A DNA stretch of 64,000 bases from Symsagittifera roscoffensis (Eukaryota > Xenacoelomorpha > Acoela > Convolutidae), in assembly GCF_963678635.1 (NCBI RefSeq), contig NC_087069.1, forward strand, positions 32,081,710 through 32,145,709. The letters are read 5' to 3'. This document shows, piece by piece, positions 50,751 to 62,457 of this stretch. The stretch's first letter is position 1; every line of letters starts with the position of its first letter. A model generated the notes under the pieces. It worked only from the letters and a program-made list of their open reading frames with translations. It was not told where the DNA came from and did no database searches. The translations under genes were made by a program, and so were the position numbers.

Positions 50751-51749
50751 AAGATGACAATCTCAAAAACAATAACCGTGACGAAAGATGACCGCAAACT
50801 TCATACTCTGACAGTTATTGCTCCCCCCGAAGCAGAGCAATTCATAACTAGCATCAAAAGCGAAGGAACCATTCTACTTAACAGGACGGTATTTCCCATG
50901 GGATGCTTTCCAAGGTCTCATAGACCCAAGAACATTTACCCTAAACTAGCTAAAATCAAATTGTCGAACTTGCCTTATGTATGCAACGATATCGAAGCGA
51001 AATTAATTCTCCAATTGCCAGAAGACATAATTCATAGCCCCATATTCCAACGTGAGACCTGTATCGTAACTGAACCGGGTCAGTATGTTTACACAGGAAG
51101 AGCAATTTTAGAAGTTAAAATACAAAACGAAGAACAAGAGAAAAAGCTGAAGGACTGGTCTTATAAATCGTGAATTGATGGCTTCAAAATGTGGGAAGGT
51201 GTAGAAATCTCGTTTCACATACCTTCACTACATGAATGTCAAAAATGCAAGATGTCTGGACGCCAAGAAAAAGGTCATCACGATGATTGGTGTAACATAG
51301 GGAACCAAATAACCAAAAATCCAAATAATCACTACCCACAAAAACCAAGCTCCAATAATGCCAGCGACGAGAAAAACGATGAGGAAACAACAAGCGATAA
51401 GTTTTGTAATGGTACCGAAAATGAAGAAGATAAGAATGTTGAAGCACCACCATCTGGAGTTTTGATTGATGAATCTAAAACAAACAGTGCAGCTACTCCA
51501 AGCGAAGAAAAACAAAAGGATGAGGTTCTCAACAATCAGGTCGTAGATTTTCATTCTTACTCTGCAAAAGAAAAAAAAGACAAATTAAATATCGAAAATA
51601 ACAAACGAAAATGTTCCTTTGACGGAAGAATGCTTACAAAAAGAGAGCGTGAAACTTCACCAACCTCTTGGTCAGTTTTAACACGGAAGAAAGGGCCAAA
51701 AATGAAATCTAAAAATAACGGAGAAGACTTGGCTGGAGCGCGGCCCTAG
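50751..51749 (+). pseudogene. LINE ORF1, C-terminal part with a nonsense codon
   Basis: Resumes the ORF1 cut by the Penelope element. The frame runs to a TGA at 51171, then on in the same frame to 51749. A related fragment at 58390-58460 has an Arg codon where the TGA lies, so the TGA is a CGA-to-TGA mutation. Around 51237-51290 a CX2CX10HX4C-like cluster (CQKC...H...C) looks like a zinc knuckle, followed by a charged, disordered tail. LINE ORF1 proteins bind the element RNA; the knuckle fits that. Confidence 0.75.
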
Positions 51750-52362
51750 TTTTTGGAAATTAAATGAAGAAATTTTAAACAACAACGCCAGCTTAATTCG
51801 TGAAGACCTAAAAAATTTTTACGAAAATGAATCACCAAGTAGTTACGAAAACTTTAAGCACAATTTTCGTGACCTTCTGAGGTTTATTCAAGAGAACAAA
51901 AAGCGTGTAGATCAGAAAGAACTTAATTTATTGAAGTATCACGAAAATGTTCTCAGAGATTGCATTCACAGCGGAAAAGGTCCCAACCCTAATTTGATTG
52001 AAAAATATCATTTGGTGCTGGAACATCTTCAAAAATTTTCCAAGGAAAAAGATTTTTCAGATTATCGAAAAATTCAGAAAACTCTCAGCTATACATTCGA
52101 GGGTGTTCCCAAATTTTGTAGTCAATGGACATCAAAGAACACAATTAACTCAATCAAGAGAATTCAAGTGGATCAGAACGTTTATCATACGGATGAAGAT
52201 ATTCTTAATCAATTTCGAAAGTATTTTTCAAATATTTTTTCAAATAGTTCTACAACAGACTCCGATCAACTACTAAAGACATTTTTTATCAAAAAATAAA
52301 CTCGAAAAAATGAGAATGATGACTATAATTACTTTACAGAAGATGAAATTCACTTGGCTATA
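51750..52362 (+). pseudogene. LINE ORF2 linker fragment before RT
   Basis: Starts FWKLNEEIL, the usual sequence after the LINE endonuclease, continues through WTSKNTINSIKRI and ends FTEDEIHLAIK just before the RT would begin. The endonuclease is missing, so an internal deletion has fused ORF1 to the middle of ORF2. The sequence runs directly into a 21-base A run (52363-52383). Confidence 0.7.
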
Positions 52363-52383
52363 AAAAAAAAAAAAAAAAAAAAA
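52363..52383 (+). repeat. Poly(A) run
   Basis: About 21 consecutive A after a truncated ORF2, followed by more A-rich sequence to 52510. It looks like internal priming or a secondary poly(A) after 3' truncation. Confidence 0.6.
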
Positions 52384-52519
52384 GAACCGAATATTTGAGA
52401 AAAAAGCAAAAAAGAGAAAAAGATTCACCCAAAAAATCTGAAAAAAAACTGATTTTGAAGCCTATATTTCACCAATAAAACCGTTCACTTCATTAAAAAA
52501 AAAAAAAAAGAAAGAAAAA
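52384..52519. other. A-rich joint between LINE copies
   Basis: Low-complexity A-rich DNA, with a second A-run at 52496-52509. No gene. Confidence 0.4.
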
Positions 52520-53048
52520 TAGTTGATCTTTTCGCCTTCTGATTTCTGCATCTTGAAAGAGAAAAAACCTAATTTTTTTCAAGTAAGTCAGGGTGAAGGC
52601 TTTTTTCGCCCCCCCACGAGTAAAACCAAGTCATTAGTCAACAACAACTGACGGAATCTGAGCTAACAATAAGTTATGAATTGCTGATTGAAACGGAGAC
52701 TAAATTCAGAAATGCGTTAACAGCAAACAAATAGACGGAAGAAACAAAACAAAACCAAATAATCAAAATAATCCCCCATAAACGAAAAAAATTGTCAGGT
52801 CAACCGAAAATTTGGCGCAGGTATATCGAAGTTGTGTTTCCGATATACTGATACAATTCCCCACAACAATGCAACAGATGACAATCTCAAAATTTTGAAT
52901 GGATTGCGTGATGAAGGGACTCTTGACTGTAACCTCGGTTACTATGATACTTTTGGCCTTCTGATTACGACCATATTTGGAAAAAAAACTCTGACAAAAG
53001 ATATCGGCAAACTGCAAACACTGACAATTATTGCTCCCCATGAAGCAA
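52520..53048 (+). pseudogene. Second LINE copy, ORF1 N-terminal part
   Basis: Same start as the copy at 46195, but with ATT for ATG in the start codon, an in-frame TAG and frame changes. It joins the two halves that the Penelope element separates in the first copy, which proves the empty-site structure. It ends at GAAGCA, where the foldback element begins. Confidence 0.7.
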
Positions 53049-53360
53049 CCCGAGTCGAGATTTTTCACCTAATTTGAAGCTAGATTTGAGCGGTTTTTTA
53101 GACAATTACGCTCAAAATCTTGCTTCAAAATGAGCGGTTTGAGCGGTTTTTGAATGGTTTATCTAAAAAAAAACGTCTCAAAAACTGCGCAAGATTTGAA
53201 CGGTTTTTGAGCGTTTTTTTTTAGATAAACCGTTCAAAAACCGCTCAAACCGCTCATTTTGAAGCAAGATTTTGAGCGTAGTCGTCTAAAAAACCGCTCA
53301 AACCGCTCGAATCTTGCTTCAAAAGAGGCGAACAACCTCAACTTGGGATCCCTTCTCGAG
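53049..53360. repeat. Foldback element with GAGCGGTTT repeats
   Basis: Arms of about 120 bp, 53073-53195 and about 53205-53324, are near-perfect reverse complements and are themselves built of GAGCGGTTT(TTT) units. The left end reads ACCCGAGTCGAG and the right end ACCTCAACTTGGGATCC, variants of the end motif of the minisatellite blocks at 2477, 5491 and 7683. It lies inside the LINE ORF1. Confidence 0.75.
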
Positions 53361-53721
53361 AAAACAGCGGGTATGGAAGATTCCCTTACAAAACCGTCGA
53401 GCAATTTTTTTGACGACCCACAATTTTTTAAAATATTCGTCGGAAAGAAAAAAAAAGAAATAACTTGATAGGTGAGCAATCGCATGCAGCCCACTCTAGC
53501 ACAGCGCGGCAGAATTTTTTCTAGAATTATAGCAACTTGATGCCAGGCTAAAAGCAATATTGCTTTAAAAAGGTTACATTGCGATCAAAGCTACATATTC
53601 AAAATGCCTTAAGGAACAGACGATATTTTTTTCTGCTAATAAATGTTCTTAAATGTTCTTTCAAAATTTGGTTATGAAAACCGATTCGTAAATTGCACAA
53701 CCGGGATAATTAAACAGACTT
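53361..53721. other. Remainder of the insertion in LINE copy 2
   Basis: DNA between the foldback repeat and the point where LINE ORF1 resumes (53722). No gene recognised. The exact right boundary of the insertion is not clear to me. Confidence 0.4.
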
Positions 53722-53830
53722 ATTTATAACCAGCATCAAAAGCGAAGGAATCATTCTACTTAACAGGATGGTATTTCCCATGGGATGCTTTCTAAGGTCT
53801 CATAGACCCAAGAACTTTTACCCCAAACTA
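53722..53830 (+). pseudogene. Second LINE copy, ORF1 middle fragment
   Basis: Matches 50843-50948 of the first copy closely (AGCATCAAAAGCGAAGG, CCCATGGGATGCTTT). It breaks off at CTA, where the TIR element starts. Confidence 0.8.
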
Positions 53831-54772
53831 TGTAACATTCGCCCGGAAGTACATATCGACGGAAAATAAAGCTAGGTTCTAAGACGACTGGCCAACGTCT
53901 AAACAGAGCTCTACATGTTTTTCACCGTCTCTACCAAAGCCAGTTCATTTGGTGGTTTTTCTAACATCTGGTCGACAAAAACGTTAGTGTTCTCCGGCTT
54001 CGACCAGAACGCTCAAATTAACTTAATTACATGCAAAATTAGTGAGCTCATGGCTGGGTCTCAGTATCCTCAGACCACGAGGTCACTCCTAAAAACAGGG
54101 CTACTACTATTTGTTATATTACTATTGTTTTTGTTCAGTAGATAAAAATCATCATCAGTAGATAAAAATCATCATCTCCATCGAAGATGGATCAACCCTT
54201 TTCCCCCAACTCCTAGCTTCTCATCGTCGTAAAATGAAATCAGATGTTAAATAAATTCAATTCAAGACATCAGCGGGAAGCTAAAAATTTGTAAAAAAAA
54301 ATGATATAAGTTCCAGTCCCGAGACCCCTCCGGATTTTTGAATCCTGGGAAATAACAACCTTATCTTTCTTCCGGAAGGCTCTTCTTCTACCCTTCACCG
54401 TTGTTGTGAACGGTCTTGCAACGATTGTAGCGACACAATCGTTGCAACTCGGAACGGTCTCTGCTAACTCTGCAATTCGTCGTTGTTTTTCTATCGAAAT
54501 TCTCGTAGTTATCACTATCTCAACTTTTGTTGTTCTGATTTTCTTCTGGTTTTCTTCCAAAATGGCTGTTTTTGCCGTTCCTCAGAAGTGCGACTTCTCA
54601 GTTCGAATTTTTAAATTTTCAAAATACCAGAATATCTTGATCTTCACCGTTTGACCTGACCAATCGTCCCAATAACGTCACTAATCTCTCAAAACTGTCA
54701 ATTCGGAAGGTTACCTGCTAACTATTCGAAATCGCCAAATCTGCATTTTGTCCATTCTGGTCGAATGTCACA
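53831..54772. mobile_element. 942-bp TIR element inserted in LINE copy 2
   Basis: Starts TGTAACATTCGCCCGG and ends CGAATGTCACA, imperfect inverted termini. CTA is duplicated on both sides (53828-53830 and 54773-54775), and the first LINE copy shows the empty site AAACTAGC. There is no transposase frame, so it is a non-autonomous DNA-type element. A diverged, inverted relative lies at about 58596-59118. Confidence 0.75.
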
Positions 54773-54890
54773 CTAGCCAAAATCAAATTGTCGAATTTGA
54801 CCTATGTATGCAACGATATCGAGGCCAAATTTGTTCTTCAAAAACCGAAAGACATAGTTCATAGCCCAATAATCAAACGTGAGACAAAAT
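54773..54890 (+). pseudogene. Second LINE copy, ORF1 fragment after the TIR element
   Basis: Resumes KIKLSNLTYVCNDIEAK, matching 50950-51060 of the first copy, and ends near AAACGTGAGAC. After this the second copy cannot be followed. Confidence 0.8.
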
Positions 54891-55700
54891 AGAACGTTTT
54901 AGCCTAATTGTTGTGATAAACTAATTAAATAGATTTGTTATGTTTGATGTTTGTGCCTGTTTATTGAGCGCCGTCTGAGGGATTTTAGAGACAGGTCTGT
55001 CGAGTGGCTTTCTGTGGCGAGGGCTTGGAGAGTCTGGTGGTGCAACGCTGGACCTAGTGAGCTCGGGTAAGATTGCTCCCTATTTTTGATTTTTGTAGTT
55101 AGATTTTAAAATTTAAGTTAATTTAATTGTCTTTTGCTTATTTCATTTATAGAATTCCCACTAACCGCTTATCATGGGTTAGTTCAGTCCCCTAAAAGCC
55201 AGTCAAGATCTTTTTTACTTTTATGCTGGGTCAAGATGACGAAAAACAACAAAGAGTGTACAAAAAAAGATTGCCTAAAACATTCAGGACTGATAAATTG
55301 GATTGGATGAGATTGTTGTTCTACCTGGTATCGTATCAGTTGTGTAAATATTTCTCTTAGCATTTCTAAGAAAATCATAATGGTTTCAATGTACTTAATG
55401 CGTTGATGTAAATTCTGTTAATAAAGCAACATTAGGTGATTTATTGCTAGACAATTATGTTAATACAGCCCTTTAAATATCCGAGTACTCAAGAGAGTAC
55501 CAAAAGGCTCGCGTGTTCCCTTGGCGTAAAATCTGTCGGAAAAAAAAGACATCTTCTACAATGTAGAAGATTTTACAAAATGGCTTATTTTTTCAAGGTC
55601 GTTCTTGTTTTTTTACAAAATTGCTTATTTTTTCAAGGTCGTTCTTGTTTTTTTTGGAGCAACCAAAAAGAAGTGGTTGCAAACAGGCCACAAGCATGAG
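54891..55700. other. Spacer with a 38-bp tandem duplication
   Basis: No gene recognised. TTATTTTTTCAAGGTCGTTC occurs twice in tandem (about 55583 and 55624). A short perfect hairpin, CTTCTACAATGTAGAAG, lies near 55553. Confidence 0.4.
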
Positions 55701-57925
55701 CTCTCTGATATATAAAAATTTCGAGCAAATGACGTGTCACTTCTAGAACCCCATCCCCAAGTTTCAAGCCCGCCTCGGAGTGACCTTGAGCGCAGAATAA
55801 AGCTAATAAATTGTAAGCTCGATGAAAGAAATATAAAGGGAGAGATAAGGCTTGCTGCTTCGCTTTACAAAATTGATCCTTTTTCAACTGATAACTATCA
55901 AAAATTGTTGTCTAAGCACCCTCAGCGAGCCAAATTTGCAGCTCCAAGTCCAGAAAATTCAGACAGTTTTTTCGTAACCAAATTTGACCTATACAACGGA
56001 TCAGACTTTTCAGAACAAGTCAGCAGCAGGTCCTGACAAAACAGTTCCTTAAATTTTTAAAGATCTTGTTAGTAAGTCGAATGGCAGTGCAGGACTTAAT
56101 TTTCTTTAAGTGCAGGACTTAATAAATACAGACGGAGGGTTGAGACCGATTGCCATAGGCAACACGCTGAGATGTATTGCTTCTAAATGCGCTGGAAGCA
56201 AGGCCCTCTCCGAGCGACAAAATTTTTCCGTAAACGTACAAGTGTGATGCGGTACCAAAAGAGGAGCAGAAATAGTTTCACACTCGTTTTGAAACCTAAT
56301 TGAACGCGACGACAATCCAGAACGCAGTGTTCTTTTAAAACTAGATTTTAAGAATGCCTTTAACATTCTAAAGACAGAAATGATGCTGAATCATGTTTTT
56401 TCAAATCGCCCCGAATTGTATAATCAATCACACCCATTGCGCGCATAAAAAAACCTAGTTAACTTTTTTACGTAAGCTCTGTCATAATATCAGAAGACGG
56501 AACTCAGCAAGGTGATCTTGAAACCCCACCCCTTTTTGCGGAAACAATTCAGACACTAGTCAAACAGTTGGAGTCGAAAATTAACATCTGGTATTTAGAT
56601 GATGGAACTTTAGCCGACAACTATAAAGTAGTTTTTCGGGAACTTAAAAACATTCTGAAATCAGAAAAAATTCACGGCCGAGCTTGAAACCTGAGAAGTC
56701 CAAACTTTATTTTTGAGACGACTACGAGTTTACAGTATAATTCAACTTTAACACAATTTCGAAAAGTGTGCCCCAAAATAAAAAAAAACAAAAAAAGAAC
56801 TCGTCATTTTAGGTTTTTCAATCGGCGAACTTTGCCTGAAGAATTGCTTGACGAAAAAATTAAGAAGCTTGAAAAAATTTCGGATGTCATTGACAAACTA
56901 GACGCCCATTGTGGTTCTTAAAAATTGCTTTAACCTGCCAAAACTCCTATAACTTTTGCGTATGAGCCCTTGTTTTTTTCAAAATGATTTTTTGGATCGC
57001 CACGACATATTACTAAGAAGTTTGTTATGTAAGGTCGCTCATGTGAAAATGGATGTTAACCCGTTTTTACAAGCAGTTTTCTCGGCAGTCAAAGGTGGCT
57101 TGAGCGTTTCTTCCGCTCGTCTTCTAGCTTTACCCGCTTTCTTATCCTCAATTGTAGGAGCGAAATTGTTTTAAGCAATATTTTTGGTTTGGAGCATCTA
57201 GATGGAACCTATAATGATGCGCGTAAACGATGGTTTGAACTTGGAAAAATTGAAATGGCTACGGAAAATGAAATCCAAAAAAATTGGGCTAGATTTTACG
57301 ACTCAAACCAACGGACGTAAAAATATTCAACGCGTTCCAAGATAGATTTGGCTCCCAATGATTGAACGTCATCCCGTGTGAAAATTCAAGGTTGAACCTA
57401 ACAAACCAACAACTTAGAATTACAATAGGACTTCAAATAGGCTCAAAAAGGTGCGAACGGCATAACTGCGTGTTCGGAAAAGACGTTACCGAAGATGGTT
57501 GGCACGGCTTTTTTTGCCTCAAAAGTGCAGGGAGACTCTCTAGGCATTCAAACCTGAATGCCCTTTTAAAGCAGAGTTTATCTTCTATTAACGTTCGGTC
57601 TGTTTTAGAACCACGATACCTCTACAGGACCGACCAAAAGCGACCGGACGGTTTGACGCTCGTTCCATGGGCTGCTGGTAAGCTGTTTTTGTGGGATGTA
57701 ACGGTAACAACTCTTTAGCTCCGTGTAGATATAGTGCCGGGTCTGTTTTTTTATAACTCCGGTACGGTTGCCGCTGAAGCGGAAGAGCAAAAAATTGACA
57801 AGTATCAAGATCTAGTAGATAATGGGTATCTTTTTCAACCGCTAGCTTGTGAGATTATGGCGCGGCCGGCCCCAGCACAGAAATTTTTTGAGCAAGATTT
57901 AAAAGAACCTGAGCATATAAACTGA
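55701..57925 (+). pseudogene. Decayed non-LTR-type reverse transcriptase gene
   Basis: RT landmarks appear in order but with many stops and frame changes: LRPIAIGNTLRC (about 56139), LLKLDFKNAFN (about 56334), TQQGD (about 56503), WYLDDGTL (about 56591), GGLSVSSARLLALPAFL (about 57090). The C-terminal domain has CERHNC, a later GRLSRH, KRPDG and FLWDVTV (57450-57715). The last block is a conserved ending I know from a widespread family of animal RT elements whose name I cannot fix. The copy is dead. Confidence 0.7.
56878..57178 (+). repeat. 300-bp direct repeat, copy 1 (RT fragment)
   Basis: Begins TCGGATGTCATTGACAAACT and is repeated at 62458-62758 with about a dozen differences. It contains the GGLSVSSARLLALPAFL part of the RT relic. 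In the second place it is joined to a copia relic, showing that one copy was transferred there. Confidence 0.85.
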
Positions 57926-58137
57926 GGAACCCACAGCAAGCAGCTTTTTAAAACAGAGAACCCCCCAGCAATACAGATCTCAAAAGCCGCTTGCTTACTC
58001 GGAACAATAAATGATAAACTAACTTTCGACGAATTTTTTGTTTTTCAACACTTGTATATTCTTTTTTCTCGTGTCGAGTTGCGAGTTCTTTTTGAAGAAA
58101 AGGTAATCGATTTTAATTGTAAGAACACCAACATTCG
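57926..58137. other. Spacer
   Basis: No feature recognised. Confidence 0.4.
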
Positions 58138-58594
58138 TCATCTTCGTTTGCCATCATCATCATTTTCATATCTAGAAAATTCCAAGGATTTTGACTGGAA
58201 TACGTGATGAAGGGACTCCTGACTGTAACCTCGGTTACTATGATACATTTGATCTTCTGATTACATATGTAAAAAAAACGAAAAGAAGGACATAAAACGT
58301 GAGACTTGTTTCGTAACAGAACCGGATCAGTATGTTTATACAGAAAGAGCAAAATTAGAAGTTGAATTAAAAAATGAAGAACAAGAGAAAAAGCTGACAG
58401 ACTGGTCTTATCAATCGAGAGAGGATGGCTTTAAAAAGGAAGGTGTAGAAATTTCATTCCACATACCACTACATGAATGTTAAAGATCTCTGGACGCCAA
58501 GAAAAGGCCAACACAAAAAGGCCAACATAGATAACCAATAATCAGTACCAACAAATTCAAGCTTCAACAATACCAGCGACAAGAAAAACTATGA
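58138..58594 (+). pseudogene. Third LINE ORF1 fragment
   Basis: Two pieces. 58190-58270 matches 52895-52975 of the second copy (GTGATGAAGGGACTC), and 58296-58590 matches 51047-51370 of the first copy (GTCAGTATG...GAACAAGAG). Here SREDGFK replaces the stop seen at 51171. The join skips several hundred bases, so this copy is rearranged. Confidence 0.75.
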
Positions 58595-58595
58595 C

Positions 58596-59118
58596 TGTGA
58601 GGATTTTGCTACCCTTCTTGGTCGACATCAAGACAAGCCTTTGATCGGATTCAAGAATCCGGAAGGGTCTTGGGAGAGACTAAATACTGAATTTTAACAA
58701 CTTTCAGCTTCCTGGTATGTCCTGAATTGAATTAAATAAGATCAAGTTTGTTTTCAGATAATGAGAAGCTAGGAACTGAGGGAAATGGTTGATCCATCTC
58801 CGAGGGATATGATGAATTTCATCTACTGAACAAAAACAATAGTAAAATGATAAATAACTAGTAGCCCTGTTTTCAAGAGTGACCTCGTAGTCTGGGGATA
58901 CTGAGACCCAGTCATAAACTCGCTGTTTTTGCATACAACTAAGTTAATTTACGCGGTTTGGCCGAGAGCCCTAAATAGTAATGACTTTGTCGACCCGATG
59001 TTATAGGAACACACAATGAACTTGCTTTGGTAAAGATGTTTAAAAGCATAGTGAAGCTGTCTTTAGACGCTAATGAGTGGTTTCATAAGCTAGCTTAATT
59101 TTCCGAGCGAATGTCACA
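58596..59118. mobile_element. Inverted relative of the 942-bp TIR element
   Basis: Reverse complement of much of 53831-54350: shared blocks include GGGTCTCAGTATCC, ACAGGGCTACTA and TTGTTTTTGTTCAGTAGAT. The outer end reads GAGCGAATGTCACA (59105-59118), matching the terminal repeat; the inner end TGTGAGGATTTTG (58596) is weaker. Similarity is moderate, with indels. Confidence 0.6.
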
Positions 59119-60165
59119 GAATTTGTACTTCCGAGCGAAGGTCACAGAAAAAAAGTTAATTCAAATATCGAAAAAAAACAAATGGAAACGTTTCTCTGAC
59201 GAAGAAGGTCTACAAAAAATTTAGAGGAACGGAAGTTTTCTTGTTTGTAAATTGTAAAGATCGTAAATTGAACTAGTTTGACAGAGGTCATTGCTAATTT
59301 ATGATGTCTGAGAACTGAAAACGCATTAAATAACTTTTACAATCATGCAAATGCCTTGACAGGCGGGAGAAATTTTATACTTTTATACTTCTATATAAGC
59401 GCAAATGAAGCTGACAAAAGGTGCAAAAATCTGTAATCTGGGTAAAATCAATATCTGTCGAGATTAATGATAGAAACGGGGCAACGCGGGAATCTCATAA
59501 AAACAATTGAACATTGAGAGTAATCAGTTAATTAATAATTTTTTCCTTGGTAAAAGTTTTCAAACTAAAGTCCTGTAATTATCTCATAAGACTGCGAGAT
59601 CAACTTTGAGTATATTTTTGAAAGCATTCATAGATAATTCGAGTATCCAATTTAATTTACACTCAATCCTCGTTCTTTTCCGAGAAAACACGAGTGGGTC
59701 TAATCCTACAGTGGCGACGGAGAAAAATACAAGAATCAGGAAGAACAAGTATTTTTTTTAAAAAAAGATTCAAAACATGTCGGGCATGTCAGGAAAACTA
59801 TAAAAATCATATAAATTATGAAAATCATGTTTACTAGAGAAAACCAGGAAAACTCGACAATAAATCGATCGAGCTTGAATTTTTCTGCTGATTTGCGTTG
59901 TATATTATCAATTAATCTCTTAGAGCAAGAAATAAATGGACTGAATTGAACGGAATGTTGAAGATAATTGAGCTGAAAAACAATCTTTCTGTAATAAAAG
60001 CGGAAAAACTGTAGTAGCAGGGACATAAAACGTTATTTTAAGCTGAAATCAGCGGGTGAGACCTAGAAAAACTCCAACTACAGAGTTAACTTGATATAAT
60101 GTACGGTAGAGTGGGAGTTAGGAATGGCAACGGCAAGTTCGGTTTACAGTATTTTGTTTTTTAAC
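58952..60165 (+). repeat. 1.2-kb direct repeat, copy 1 (LTR-like, with PBS-like site)
   Basis: Nearly identical to 62766-63966. It includes a TATA-like CTATATAAGCG (about 59390). At 59705-59720 CCTACA-G-TGGCGACGG resembles an LTR end plus a tRNA primer site of the TGGCGAC type used by many LTR elements. It therefore probably holds an LTR followed by leader DNA. The left LTR border is not clear, and part of the left end is TIR-element DNA. Confidence 0.55.
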
Positions 60166-60520
60166 GCATTCACCGGTTCTAACGGTTTCGAAAGCTACTT
60201 AACACACTTTGAGCTAATAGCTGAGTTGTGTTGAAATACACGTCTGTGATTAGTTAATATTCAGAAGTGGTTTTTTTTAGAACCAAAAGACTCGAAACGA
60301 AATTGTAATTGCTATATTTGAGACAAGAGCGAAACTTTGTTGACTTCCGACCTTTAACTTTATCAATTGACATCAAAAACAATGCGGTTAAACAAGGTTG
60401 TTGATTTTGACTCAAGCCACTTTATTCAAAAATAAATGATACGAATTTTTTTTTTAAACATCCAGACGTACTATTATAAGAGGTTATGCGTGATTGAAGC
60501 TTCCAAGGATCAAAACCTTG
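60166..60520. other. Spacer before the copia relic
   Basis: No gene. TTAGTTAATATTCAGAAGT (60249-60267) recurs inverted at the very end of the window (63974-64000). Confidence 0.4.
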
Positions 60521-62457
60521 ATGGGTTCCGAACAAAAGAAACTGCTCATTTTCAATGGAAAACCCGAAAATTTTCCTGTATGGTGTGAATGACTCCTAGC
60601 CTATATTGAAGATAAAAACCTAAATGTAGAATCTAAAAAGTCAGCGAAGCCAACAGAGATGCTGTTCAGAGGAAGTTGCATCAGGAAATCCTAAAGCACC
60701 TCAGTGATGCTACTTTGCAGATGGTCATTGCTCAGAATAATAGGAGTAGATTCGAAACATAGACATCTTCGCAAAAAATATTTGGGCAGATTCGAACAAG
60801 CCAAATCATTGTTCTTTGGCAAGAGTTTCTAGAACTCAAGAGGAACGGTGAGTCGATGATAGAATTTTTAAGCAAAGTGGACAGCATTGTGTTCAAACTA
60901 CAGTCTGCAGAAGAAAAGATCAGCGACAACCTGAAAATAGCCATAGTTTTTAAAGCACTGCCACAAGAATACGACTCATTCATAGCTGCAATACAGTTCC
61001 AGGAGATATCGTATCTACAATTGAAAGAGCGACTGATTGAATCATCACTTGGGTGAGCTCAAACAAACAAGATACGATTTCTACGTCTATGGCAGCTCCA
61101 GCGATTCGTAAAAGTGGCCGAGGATGATACAATGGATGACCTGGACAAGGAAACAAGAAAACTTTGTACTGTACAAAGAGTGGACGTAATAGTCACACTG
61201 CTGACAGGTGCTATGCAAAGCAGCATGTAAATAAGCCAAATTCGAGCAACCATCAAGGCGGTTTCTCCGGGTTTGCGCTAACTGCAACTTCAAATGTGTC
61301 GATGGATATTGTGATAGACTGTGGATGCACGAACCATATCATTCCAGGCAAAGCAATTTTCAAGACCTTTTCTATGGTGGAAGGGATGGAAGTGCGATGT
61401 TTATTAATAATGGGGATGGGACGCAATAGCGAGTACATGGTGTTGGAGAAGTTTGCCTCCCCTTCTAGGATCGTAACAAGGATAAGTACATGTTTAATCT
61501 CCAGCGCGCAAGATATGTGCCGAGCTTTGAAAATCATTTGCTATTGGTTGCACTGCTAGTTAAGCAAGGTACAGTGATTTTCAACCAAAATGGGACAACA
61601 GAATGCTTATTTTACTGAAAGACATGGTCTTTTTTGGTTTCAACATAGTGCAAAAGAGCGAATACGTCGGCATTGTCTATTGCTAGGTGGCAAGCAAAGG
61701 TTTTCATATGCAACTTGTGAAATATTGAAGAAAAATACAAATCAAGCAGTTAGAGGCATTGTTAGTTCCGGTTCATTGGCAATCAATAAGTGTACTACGT
61801 GTTCAGAATGTAAGATATCTATGTCTGACAAAAAAAAAAGTTAGGGAATAGTTAAATTGAACTAGTTCGAAGTGACATTGGTGGAAAATTCCGGGATTCT
61901 TGCATAGAATTAAATATGCAATATCTTTTATTGATAATTTTTGAATACATGCAACGGTATATTTTATGGCCTCTAACGGCGTTTCGTTAGCAAAACAACA
62001 AAATTTTCCTAATACGGTGGTCCAACCATGTAATGAAACTCGATTTACATTCAATCAGATAATTGTGGGGAAAGTATTTTACCTAACTTTCAAAACTTTT
62101 GCAAGAATAACAGCATTGCACAGCACTTTACAAGTCTTTATTCTCCTCAACAAAATAGTATATCCGAGCGCTATTGGCGAACAACTTTTGACAATGCACG
62201 GGTTCTTTTAATAATGTCAAAACTATCAGAATCTTTTTGAGTAAGTGCAGTTGATACCAGTATACACAAAAAATCGTGTTCTAACATCTGCTATTATTGA
62301 TGATAAAACACCCTACGAGATTTTTTTTGAAAAGCAACCCAGTGTTCACCATTTAAAATTTTTTGCTTGCTTATGTATATCAAAAATTGAAACCCAGCAG
62401 CGCAAGTTGCTACCCAAAGGCAGAAAGTCAGTTTTCGCTGGTTATGAGGTTCAAGTC
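60521..62457 (+). pseudogene. Decayed Ty1/copia-type retrotransposon
   Basis: Gag start KLLIFNGKPENFPVW (about 60539) and a gag part LKIAIVFKALPQEYDSFIAAI (60931-60994) are of the UBN2 type. A damaged zinc-knuckle region lies near 61166-61212. A protease-like DCGCTNHI with F after it (61318-61350) corresponds to the usual DSGC(T/S)NH. An integrase C-terminal piece KNRVLTSAIIDDKTPYEIFF, followed by VHHLKFFACL and FAGYE, lies at 62260-62450. RT and RNase H are absent. Frames change repeatedly, so nothing is functional. Confidence 0.75.

Noticed and set aside
54270-54654. Coding frames inside the 942-bp TIR element
   Set aside because: They are not kept in the inverted relative at 58.6-59.1 kb and show no transposase motif.
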